From assembly GCA_938049125.1 (NCBI GenBank), contig CALICR010000190.1:1-16136 (forward strand): a DNA stretch of 16,136 nt, in the 5' to 3' direction. The position numbers and the translations under genes were made by a program. The notes beneath the pieces are model-generated. The model was not told where the DNA came from. It saw nothing but the letters and a program-made list of their open reading frames with translations, and searched no databases. Shown piece after piece: positions 7,074 through 13,094 of the stretch; position 1 is the first letter of the stretch; each line of letters opens with the position of its first letter. This stretch comes from an uncultured Clostridia bacterium. GTDB lineage: Bacteria; Bacillota; Clostridia; Oscillospirales; Oscillospiraceae.

Positions 7074-8210
7074 ATGGAAGATACCACGATGCCGAAGCTG
7101 ACCCTGACCCCCGACCTGGCCCCGGCCCCCGAGACCCCGGTGCCCGTCAAGGCGGAGGCCCCCATTGAACCCGCCGGTCCCGACATGAGCATGCTCTCCG
7201 AGGCGGAGCAGCAGCAGGTCCGCGCGTTCTCCAAGAGCATCGACCTCACGAATTCCCAGGTCGTGCTGCAATACGGCGCGGGCGCCCAGAAGAACATCGC
7301 CGATTTCTCCGAGACGGCCCTCGGCTCCGTCCGCACCAAGGACATGGGCGAGGTGGGCGACATGATCTCCTCGCTGGTGGTGGAGCTCAAGGGCTTCGAC
7401 GCCGAGGAGGAGCAGAAGGGCTTCCTGGGCCTGTTCCGCAAGGCGAACAAGTCCGTGGAGGTCATGAAGGCCAAGTACGCCAAGGCCGAGCAGAACGTGG
7501 ACAAGATTGCCAGCCAGCTCGAAGGCCACCAGATTACCCTGATGAAGGACGTGGCGGTGCTGGACCAGATGTATGAGAAAAATCTGGCCTACTATAAAGA
7601 GCTGACCATGTATATTCTGGCGGGCCAGCAGTGCTTGGCCGACGCCCGGGCCACGACGCTGACCGAGCTGCGGGCCAAGGCCCAGCAGACCGGCCTGGCC
7701 GAGGACGCCCAGCGTGCCAACGACTACGCCAATCTCTGCGAGCGCTTCGAGAAGAAGCTGCACGATCTGGAGCTGACCCGGGTCGTCTCCATGCAGATGG
7801 CCCCGCAGATCCGCATGATCCAGAACAACGACACGCTGATGTCCGAAAAAATTCAGACTTCGCTGGTCAACACCATCCCGCTCTGGAAGAGCCAGATGGT
7901 CCTGGCCCTGGGCATCTCCCATTCCCAGCAGGCCATGGAGGCCCAGCGGCAGGTGACGGACATGACGAACGCCCTGCTCAAGAAGAACGCCGACATGCTC
8001 AAGCAGTCCACCGTCGAGACGGCCAAGGAGTCCGAGCGCGCCGTTGTGGACATTGAGACGCTGAAGTACACCAATGAGAACCTCATCTCCACCCTGGACG
8101 AGGTCCTGAAAATTCAGACCGAGGGCGCGCAGAAGCGCCGCGAGGCCGAGGTGGAGCTGCGGAAGATCGAGGGCGAGCTGAAGCAGAAGCTGCTGGAAGC
8201 AAGGGGGTAA
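7074..8210 (+). CDS. telA: TelA/KlaA-family toxic anion resistance protein
   Basis: A 378-residue soluble, mostly helical and coiled-coil protein. After a Pro-rich N-terminus (residues 7-40) it carries the family hallmarks: FLGLFRKANKSVEVMKAKYAKAEQNVDKIASQL, then LDQMYEKNLAYYKELTMYILAG, and QMAPQIRMIQNND followed by TSLVNTIPLWKSQM. TelA proteins are associated with tellurite and toxic-anion tolerance and with cell-envelope-active antimicrobials, but their biochemical activity is not settled. AAGGAG at 7059-7064 precedes the ATG. It follows the XpaC gene by 16 bases and precedes the LemA-like gene by four, so the three are clearly cotranscribed. Length is typical of the family. Confidence 0.93.
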   Translation: MEDTTMPKLTLTPDLAPAPETPVPVKAEAPIEPAGPDMSMLSEAEQQQVRAFSKSIDLTNSQVVLQYGAGAQKNIADFSETALGSVRTKDMGEVGDMISSLVVELKGFDAEEEQKGFLGLFRKANKSVEVMKAKYAKAEQNVDKIASQLEGHQITLMKDVAVLDQMYEKNLAYYKELTMYILAGQQCLADARATTLTELRAKAQQTGLAEDAQRANDYANLCERFEKKLHDLELTRVVSMQMAPQIRMIQNNDTLMSEKIQTSLVNTIPLWKSQMVLALGISHSQQAMEAQRQVTDMTNALLKKNADMLKQSTVETAKESERAVVDIETLKYTNENLISTLDEVLKIQTEGAQKRREAEVELRKIEGELKQKLLEARG

Positions 8211-8214
8211 ACCC

Positions 8215-8769
8215 ATGAACGCGCTGAAGAAGAAACCCGTCGCCATTGGGCTGACCGTGCTGATCTGCCTGCTGGCGCTGGTGTTCGGCGTCCATAAGAG
8301 CGTGAGCCGTGAGGCGCGGAAGGTGGAAACCATGTTCACCGAGGGCGTGGACGGCAGCGGCTACGGCATCCAGGGCGACCTGGACGACCGTGCCGAGAGC
8401 GCCGGGGTCCTCTGCAAGCTGGCGGCGAAATACGACGGCGCAGCGGAGGAGACGGCGGCGGTGCAGGAGGCCCTGACGGCTCTGGACATCGCGGACGGGC
8501 CGACGGCAAAGGCTGCCGCAAATCAGATGCTGACCGACAGCGTGACGGCCCTGTCCCTGGCGCTGGATGAGCTGCCGCTCAGTGAGCAGGACGCCAAATA
8601 CCACAAGGATTACCGTGCCGCGTTCGACTCCAGCGGCATGACGCTCTCCCGGGAGGCGGCGGACTACAACGCCGCGGTCCGGAACTACGAGGACGGCGTC
8701 TGCGGCGGGCTGCCCGTGCGTCTGCTGGGCTGGCTGGCGCTGCTGCCGGATGTGGAGGCTTTTGCATGA
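8215..8769 (+). CDS. LemA-like membrane-anchored protein
   Basis: A 184-residue protein with an N-terminal membrane anchor (residues 9-26, positive side inside) and a helical extracellular domain. The C-terminal pattern DYNAAVRNYEDGV..LPVRLLGWLALLPDVEAF follows the LemA layout (YN-x-x-V-x-x-[FY]-N, then a hydrophobic turn). The classical LemA N-terminal segment with a run of Arg/Asn residues after the anchor is only weakly matched, so this is a diverged member. LemA proteins commonly sit next to TPM-domain (YgcG) genes, and here the ATGA overlap (8766-8769) couples it to the TPM gene. Ribosome site AAGGGGG at 8201-8207. Function in the envelope is not known. Confidence 0.75.
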   Translation: MNALKKKPVAIGLTVLICLLALVFGVHKSVSREARKVETMFTEGVDGSGYGIQGDLDDRAESAGVLCKLAAKYDGAAEETAAVQEALTALDIADGPTAKAAANQMLTDSVTALSLALDELPLSEQDAKYHKDYRAAFDSSGMTLSREAADYNAAVRNYEDGVCGGLPVRLLGWLALLPDVEAFA

Positions 8770-9686
8770 AACGACTGACTGCGCGCCTGCTGACGGCGCT
8801 GCTGGTCCTGGCCCTCTGCGCCGTTCCGGCGCTGGCCGCGGCGAAGATCGTCGAGCCGACGGAGCAGCTCTATGTGGCCGACTACGCGGATATTCTCTCC
8901 CAGGAGACCGAGGACTGGATCGTCTCCAGCGTGACGTCTCTCAAGGAGCAGTGCGGCGGTGAGATCGCCGTCGTGACCATCAACTTCCTGCCGAACGGCC
9001 TGGACAGCGAGGAGTACGCCTACGAGGTCATCAACCAGTGGGGCGTCGGCGACAAGGACAAGCAGAACGGCACGGTCCTGCTCCTGGTGCCCGGCGAGGG
9101 CAAGGGCTGGGCCACCACCGGCACCGGCGCGGCCAAATTCCTGTCCGCCGCCGTGCTGGAGGACATCCTGAACGAGGACCTATGGGACGACTTCGACGCC
9201 GGGGACTACGACACGGCGGTGAAGAACACCGTCTCGACTATGCTGGCGAACTATGAGAGCTACTACGGCATCTCTCTCAACGGCACGGGCGGCGGCACCA
9301 GCAGCGGCAGCTGGTCCTCCGGCAATTACGAGGACAGCTACGACGGCTATTACTACGAGGAGCCGCCGCGGCATTCGGCCTTCCGGACCATCGTCCGGGT
9401 CATTCTGGTGCTGATCGTGATCTCCATCCTCTTCGGCGGACGGGGACGCGGCGGCGGGATCTTCTTCTTCCCCTGGTTCGGCGGTTGGGGCCGTCACCAC
9501 CGGCACGGTCCCTGGGACGACCCGTGGGATGGCGGACCTCACGGACGCCGCGGACCGCCTCCCGGCGGCTTCGGCGGAGGCCGGGGCGGATTCGGCGGCA
9601 GCGGCCGCGGCGGCTTTGGCGGAGGAGGTCGGAGCGGAGGCTTCGGAGGCGGCGGCGGCCGCGGCGGCGGCGCTGGCCGTCGCTGA
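8766..9686 (+). CDS. TPM-domain (YgcG-like) membrane protein with Gly/Arg-rich tail
   Basis: A 306-residue exported protein. It has a signal peptide (residues 1-25, ending ALAAA) and a TPM domain (about 30-165) with VADYADILSQETEDWI, CGGEIAVVTINFL, NQWGVGDKDKQNGTVLLLV and GWATTGTGAAKFLSAAVLEDIL. A Ser/Gly/Tyr linker follows, then one membrane helix (about 207-223) and a Gly/Arg/Phe/Trp-rich tail (224-306). TPM domains have been linked to phosphatase activity in plants and to photosystem repair, but in Gram-positive bacteria the role is open. The start overlaps the LemA stop (ATGA) and has GTGGAGG at 8752-8758. The FGGGGRGG-type low-complexity tail occurs in many YgcG proteins. Followed by a strong terminator at 9711. 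Confidence 0.9.
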   Translation: MKRLTARLLTALLVLALCAVPALAAAKIVEPTEQLYVADYADILSQETEDWIVSSVTSLKEQCGGEIAVVTINFLPNGLDSEEYAYEVINQWGVGDKDKQNGTVLLLVPGEGKGWATTGTGAAKFLSAAVLEDILNEDLWDDFDAGDYDTAVKNTVSTMLANYESYYGISLNGTGGGTSSGSWSSGNYEDSYDGYYYEEPPRHSAFRTIVRVILVLIVISILFGGRGRGGGIFFFPWFGGWGRHHRHGPWDDPWDGGPHGRRGPPPGGFGGGRGGFGGSGRGGFGGGGRSGGFGGGGGRGGGAGRR

Positions 9687-9710
9687 CCCAAAACACAGAA
9701 CTGAAATGCG

Positions 9711-9747
9711 GCATCCCTGCGCCCGGGCGGCGCGGGGATGCTTTTTT
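9711..9747 (+). terminator. Rho-independent terminator of the xpaC-telA operon
   Basis: A 13-bp stem: GCATCCCTGCGCC (9711-9723) pairs with GGCGCGGGGATGC (9729-9741), with one G-U pair and a 5-base loop, followed by six T (9742-9747). It lies 24 bases after the TPM stop codon. Confidence 0.93.
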
Positions 9748-9805
9748 GCATAATCTCCGAAAAATGCGGCAGACTACTCCTATTCTGAACAAGGAGGTTA
9801 GAACC

Positions 9806-9970
9806 ATGAACGACAAGGCCAACAAGTGTATCGCCTGCTCCGTGACCCAGTGCTCCAACCACAGCTGCTGCGAGGACTACTGCACGCTGGACAAGATCCA
9901 GGTCGGCACCCATGAGATCGACCCGACCAAGAAGCAGTGCACGGACTGCCAGTCCTTCCGCCTCAAGTAA
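9806..9970 (+). CDS. DUF1540-domain small Cys-rich protein
   Basis: A 54-residue protein with eight cysteines: C8, C11, C16, C21, C22, C26, C45 and C48. The spacing CxxCxxxxC...C..F matches the DUF1540 family, which is frequent in Clostridia and presumably binds a metal ion such as zinc. Function is unknown; some relatives occur as tandem or spore-related proteins. The start is fixed by an excellent AAGGAGGT site (9791-9798), seven bases upstream. The gene stands alone between two strong terminators, so it must have its own promoter or rely on read-through. I see no convincing -35/-10 in the short gap (9748-9790). Confidence 0.9.
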   Translation: MNDKANKCIACSVTQCSNHSCCEDYCTLDKIQVGTHEIDPTKKQCTDCQSFRLK

Positions 9971-9974
9971 GCGG

Positions 9975-10009
9975 ATCGCCCGTTGGAATGCTCCAACGGG
10001 CGATTTTTT
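9975..10009 (+). terminator. Rho-independent terminator after the DUF1540 gene
   Basis: A perfect 13-bp stem (9975-9987 with 9992-10004) around an ATGC loop, with a T run 10004-10009. It lies five bases after the stop. On the minus strand the hairpin has no following T run, so it should not end the convergent YihY transcript efficiently. Confidence 0.95.
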
Positions 10010-10023
10010 ATAAATCGGCGGCG

Positions 10024-10881
10024 CTATTTTTCCGCCAGCCAGCGGTTGACCACGCCGCCGAAGAAGAGAATTTCCGTGCAGACGTAGAGCCACAGCATGG
10101 TGACGGCCAGCGTCGTGAGCCCGCCGTAGAGCCGGTTCAGCCCGGAAAAATGGGCGACATAGAGGGAGTACAGCTCTGAATAGGCCATCCAGCCCAGCCC
10201 GGCCAGGACCGCGCCGGGCAGCACGGCGCGAAAGCGCACACGGTGGTCCGGCAGGATGAGATAGAGCAGGGAGAAGAGCAGGATGAGCACGGCGGCGGCG
10301 AAGAGGAACCGCGTCGCCGGGTTGATGAGGAAGGAGAGGGGACTCTCCCGCAGAAATTCCGCCACGGGCCGCCCGAACACCGAAAGCAGCAGCGCCGCCA
10401 GGAAGGCCAGCAGCAACAGCAGTGTGTCGAGCACGCACTGGAGCCGCACCCGGAGATAGCCCCGGGTCTCCCGCAGCTCATAGGCGTGGTTCAGGCCGCG
10501 CTGGATGCCGTAGGTGCCCCGGGATGCGGACCAGACCATTGTGACGGCGGAGACGGAGATGACGGTCCGCGGGTCGTTCATGCCGAAGAGGTAGCGGAAC
10601 ACCGTGACCGCCGAGTCCGGCAGCACCCGGGCGATGAGCCGCAGCAGGTCCTCCTGCTCAATGGGCAGGTAGGACACAAGGCCCAGCAGGAGCGCCGTCA
10701 GCGGCAGAACCGAGAGGATGAGGAAAAAGGCGGCGTTCCCGGCATAGACCGGGATGTGCGCCGTCAGCACCGACTCAAGCAGCGACCAAAGGGAGCCGTG
10801 CCGGGTACGGCGGGGCGGCTCCGGCGCGCCGCCAGGTGCAGAGGTCTTCACATGATTCTTCTGTTGTTCCGCCTGTCCCAA
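10024..10881 (-). CDS. YihY/BrkB-family inner membrane protein
   Basis: A 285-residue polytopic membrane protein. A soluble, charged N-terminus (1-35) leads to HIPVYAGNAAFFLILSVLPL, the typical first helix of the YihY (formerly called ribonuclease BN) family. Further hydrophobic helices follow at about 45-70, 105-125, 147-170, 186-210, 217-235 and 245-275, with MVWSASRGTYGIQRGLNHAY and LPGAVLAGLGWMAYSELYSLYV in between. The earlier RNase BN annotation is wrong for this family; the true role is unknown, and a transporter or lipid-related role has been proposed. It starts with TTG (10881-10879), supported by AGAGAGGT (10891-10898) at nine bases; the GTG ten codons in has no good site. Promoter at 10911-10939. 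Confidence 0.88.
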   Translation of the reverse strand: MGQAEQQKNHVKTSAPGGAPEPPRRTRHGSLWSLLESVLTAHIPVYAGNAAFFLILSVLPLTALLLGLVSYLPIEQEDLLRLIARVLPDSAVTVFRYLFGMNDPRTVISVSAVTMVWSASRGTYGIQRGLNHAYELRETRGYLRVRLQCVLDTLLLLLAFLAALLLSVFGRPVAEFLRESPLSFLINPATRFLFAAAVLILLFSLLYLILPDHRVRFRAVLPGAVLAGLGWMAYSELYSLYVAHFSGLNRLYGGLTTLAVTMLWLYVCTEILFFGGVVNRWLAEK

Positions 10882-10910
10882 TCGCGCTGCACCTCTCTGT
10901 CGTTTTCTTC

Positions 10911-10939
10911 AGTTTAGCACAGCTCCCGCGCCGCCGCAA
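10911..10939 (-). promoter_or_regulatory. Promoter for the YihY gene
   Basis: Read on the minus strand: TTGCGG (10939-10934), 17-base spacer, TAAACT (10916-10911), preceded by TGC (extended -10 pattern TGCTAAACT). The predicted leader is only about 20-25 bases. Confidence 0.6.
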
Positions 10940-10956
10940 GACGCAGTTTTTCCGCC

Positions 10957-11193
10957 TCAGTCACCGCTGGGGCCGGAGCTGTGCCACGGGTCCGCGGGGT
11001 CCCGGTGCGGCTCGGCAGGGTAGCCCTGGGCGATGGAGGGGTAGGGGTTGTCCGTGTCCTGGGTCTCCTGCACCTCGTAGGTGCCCCAGCGGTTCACCAG
11101 CTCCTCGCAGTCGTTCGGTGTGCCAACGATCTGCTGCACGTCCGGGTCCGCCACATAGGGGAATTTCCGCTTGGGCTGTTTTGCTTCCTTCAT
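10957..11193 (-). CDS. Hypothetical 78-residue protein
   Basis: A small hydrophilic, soluble protein of unknown function. The N-terminus is basic (MKEAKQPKRKFPYV), the middle reads VQQIVGTPNDCEELVNRWGTYEVQ, and the C-terminus is rich in Pro, Asp and Ser. No signal peptide or membrane segment is visible, and no family is recognised. Real-gene evidence: a GAGGTGA ribosome binding site six bases before the ATG, and a composition unlike the Arg/Pro/Ala-rich shadow frames around it. Unusually, that site forms the 3' arm of the terminator-like hairpin at 11201-11227. An in-frame stop lies just upstream of the ATG, so the start is not further out. Likely a short Oscillospiraceae protein; no role is proposed. 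Confidence 0.6.
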   Translation of the reverse strand: MKEAKQPKRKFPYVADPDVQQIVGTPNDCEELVNRWGTYEVQETQDTDNPYPSIAQGYPAEPHRDPADPWHSSGPSGD

Positions 11194-11227
11194 AAAAAAT
11201 CACCTCGGGCTTAGCGTGCCCGAGGTG
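11194..11227 (-). terminator. Terminator-like hairpin overlapping the ribosome binding site of the 78-residue gene
   Basis: On the minus strand CACCTCGGGC (11227-11218) and GCCCGAGGTG (11210-11201) form a perfect 10-bp stem around a 7-base loop, followed by A and six T (11200-11194). The ATG of the next gene begins directly after the T run. It is well placed to end the glycosyltransferase transcript 40 bases downstream of its stop. The 3' arm is also the GAGGTG of the downstream gene, so a folded hairpin would hide that site. Confidence 0.85.
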
Positions 11228-11266
11228 GGAAAAATCATGACGAAATTTTAAGGTTTTTTCTGGAAA

Positions 11267-12397
11267 TCAGTCGTTTTTCGGCGTTTCACCGGTCAGACGC
11301 TCTGCCAATCTACAGATCTGGTCCGCGGCGTCGCCGGGGACCCAGCGGTGCTGATTGTCGATCATGCGGCGGCGGAGCTCCGGGTCCTCGACCTCGGCAA
11401 TGGCGCGGCGCAGCGTGCCGGGCTGCCGGTCCACGGCGAGGCTCATGCCGTGTTTGGTAAAAAAAGCCACGTTCCGCGTCTCACAGCCTGGGATCGGCGC
11501 GATGTGCAGCAGGCCAACGCCCATGACCGCCGCCTCCGTGGAGGAGAGGCCGCCGGGCTTCGTAAGGTAGACATCGCTGAGGCGGAGGTAGGCGTCCATC
11601 CAGTCCGTGTGGTCCAGGATCAGCACCCGCTCGCCGTACTCGTCCCGCAGCTGGGCCGAAAGCTCGCTGCGGCTGCCGCAGATGGCGACGATCCGGGTAT
11701 TCTCGTCGAAGCGGTAGAGGCGGCAGAGGGAGCGCAGGATGGCCGCCACGTTGCCCGCGCCGATGCTGCCGCCGGAGACGAGGATATAGCGCTTCTCCGG
11801 GTCCAGGCCCAGCAGGGAGGCGGCCTCGTCCCGGGAAATGGGGCGGCTGAATCGCCGGCTCACCGGGATGCCGAGGGGCGCGATCCGGTCCGCCGGGATG
11901 CCCCAGCTGAGAAATTCGGGCCGCAGCTCCTCTGAGGGGATGACGTAGGCGTCGCAGTCCGGCTCCTCGGTGAAGGGGATGCAGGTATAGTCCGTGGCCA
12001 CGAAGATCATCTTTGGGACCTTCAGCCCGCGGCGCTTGAGGTGCGTCAAAATTTCCGCAGGAAAGAGGTGGGGCATCAGCACCACGTCGAAGTGATTTTT
12101 CGACAGAAATTCTTCCATCCGGTCCACCATGAGGCCGTTGGCGTAGTAGACCGGCGAGTAGCCGGGCAGGCGGCGCCAGAGGTTGCCCAGCTCGTAGATG
12201 GCGCCGAAGGCCCGCGGGGCGCACTGGGCCACGCGGATGTAGGCGTTGTCGATGCGGAGTGCCGCCGTCTCGCTTTTGAGCGTGTAGGGGTTGAACATGG
12301 CGGCGCGGTGGCCCCGGCGCTCCAGGGCCTCAAGCATGGCGCGGCCCGCCGCATTGTGACCGCCGCCGGTCCCGCAGGAGAGGATCAGTGCTTCCAT
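11267..12397 (-). CDS. MGDG synthase/UgtP-type glycosyltransferase (membrane glycolipid synthesis)
   Basis: A 376-residue glycosyltransferase of the GT28 type. The N-terminal domain starts MEALILSCGTGGGHNAAGRA, where GGGHxxA is the family's acceptor-side motif. Next come VVLMPHLFPAEILTHL and VATDYTCIPFTEE. The C-terminal donor-binding half shows YILVSGGSIGAGN and VYLTKPGGLSSTEAAVMG, with the KPGG(x)xxxE motif that contacts the nucleotide sugar. Relatives (plant MGDG synthase, Bacillus UgtP) add glucose or galactose to diacylglycerol at the inner membrane face; the exact sugar here is not known. I chose ATG 12397, with AAGGTGA upstream, because the family motif begins nine residues later. It overlaps the acyltransferase stop by 13 bases, indicating coupled translation in a lipid operon. 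Confidence 0.88.
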   Translation of the reverse strand: MEALILSCGTGGGHNAAGRAMLEALERRGHRAAMFNPYTLKSETAALRIDNAYIRVAQCAPRAFGAIYELGNLWRRLPGYSPVYYANGLMVDRMEEFLSKNHFDVVLMPHLFPAEILTHLKRRGLKVPKMIFVATDYTCIPFTEEPDCDAYVIPSEELRPEFLSWGIPADRIAPLGIPVSRRFSRPISRDEAASLLGLDPEKRYILVSGGSIGAGNVAAILRSLCRLYRFDENTRIVAICGSRSELSAQLRDEYGERVLILDHTDWMDAYLRLSDVYLTKPGGLSSTEAAVMGVGLLHIAPIPGCETRNVAFFTKHGMSLAVDRQPGTLRRAIAEVEDPELRRRMIDNQHRWVPGDAADQICRLAERLTGETPKND

Positions 12398-13005
12398 GGC
12401 AGTTTCACCTTGACCTTTTCTCGTTTTTCGGGGCTGTAGTGCAGCCGGAGGCAGACCGTGACCGTGATGAGCAGGAAGCCTGTGAGCACCGGCGACGGCA
12501 TATGGAGCCGCCGCAGCAGCGGCAGGGCGAAGACATAGGCCGCCATGGTGCGGTAAAAGTTCGGCGTAATCTCGATCACCAGCGTGAAGAGCAGGAAGCT
12601 GCCGGTGAAGGCCAACAGCGGGCGGCACTCCGGGAACAGGCCTAGGAGGCACCCGAAGGTCACGGCGATGCCCTTTCCGCCGCGGAAGTGGGAAAAGACG
12701 GGCAGAACGGTGCCGAGCACCGGCGCGAGGAGCACCAGCGCAAAAACAGGCTGCCGGAGCAGCAGCACCCGGTCCGGGGCCAGGTAGAGCCGCATCGGGA
12801 GATAGCCCTTCAGCAGGTCGCCGGAGAGTGTCATCAGGCCGCAGAGCAGGCCGCCGCACTGAAAGGCGTTGGCGGTGCCGGGATTTTCGTCGCAGCTGTC
12901 CCGGAGCGCATCCTCCTTACCGAGGAGCGCCAGGGCCAGCTTGGCGAAGAGCACGCTGCCTGAGAGATAGCCGAGCAGGATATAGCACAGGGAACGGGTC
13001 GTCAT
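12385..13005 (-). CDS. PlsY-like glycerol-3-phosphate acyltransferase family protein
   Basis: A 206-residue polytopic membrane protein with PlsY-family layout: GYLSGSVLFAK (12-22, motif 1), ENPGTANAFQCGG (40-52, motif 2) followed by SGDLLKGYLP, and LPVFSHFRGGKGIAVTFGCLLGL (101-123, motif 3). PlsY uses acyl-phosphate to acylate glycerol-3-phosphate, the first step of membrane phospholipid synthesis. Here two usually conserved residues differ: Gln49 where an Arg is typical after NPGxTNxx, and Thr99 where the motif normally has GH before xxPVF. It could be a paralogue with altered substrate rather than the essential PlsY. Start ATG 13005 has GGAGGT seven bases upstream and its own promoter at 13057-13085. 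Overlaps the glycosyltransferase, suggesting a joint role in glycolipid supply. Confidence 0.8.
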   Translation of the reverse strand: MTTRSLCYILLGYLSGSVLFAKLALALLGKEDALRDSCDENPGTANAFQCGGLLCGLMTLSGDLLKGYLPMRLYLAPDRVLLLRQPVFALVLLAPVLGTVLPVFSHFRGGKGIAVTFGCLLGLFPECRPLLAFTGSFLLFTLVIEITPNFYRTMAAYVFALPLLRRLHMPSPVLTGFLLITVTVCLRLHYSPEKREKVKVKLPWKH

Positions 13006-13056
13006 GGGTCATACCTCCGGAATCCGGACCGCGCCAAGCGCCGCCCGGTACCGTGT

Positions 13057-13085
13057 ATCATACCATGGAAGCCAGAAAAAGACAA
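13057..13085 (-). promoter_or_regulatory. Promoter for the plsY-like/glycosyltransferase operon
   Basis: On the minus strand TTGTCT (13085-13080), 17-base spacer, TATGAT (13062-13057). It lies just beyond the stop of the MFS gene at 13095, with a leader of roughly 45 bases. Confidence 0.75.
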
Positions 13086-13094
13086 CCCCTCCGG

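Noticed and set aside
9560..9686. Repeated GGCGGCGG-type DNA as a possible repeat array
   Set aside because: It simply encodes the Gly-rich tail of the TPM protein; no regular repeat-spacer structure, so not CRISPR.
10243..10917. Plus-strand frame opposite the YihY gene
   Set aside because: Extremely Glu/Gln/Arg-rich complement of membrane-helix codons; no start signal.
11348..11935. Plus-strand frame inside the glycosyltransferase
   Set aside because: Antisense to the GT28 motifs; no ribosome site or recognisable domain.
12398..12859. Longer 530-residue version of the glycosyltransferase
   Set aside because: The extra N-terminus is out-of-frame PlsY-like coding sequence; the family motif and a ribosome site place the start at 12397.
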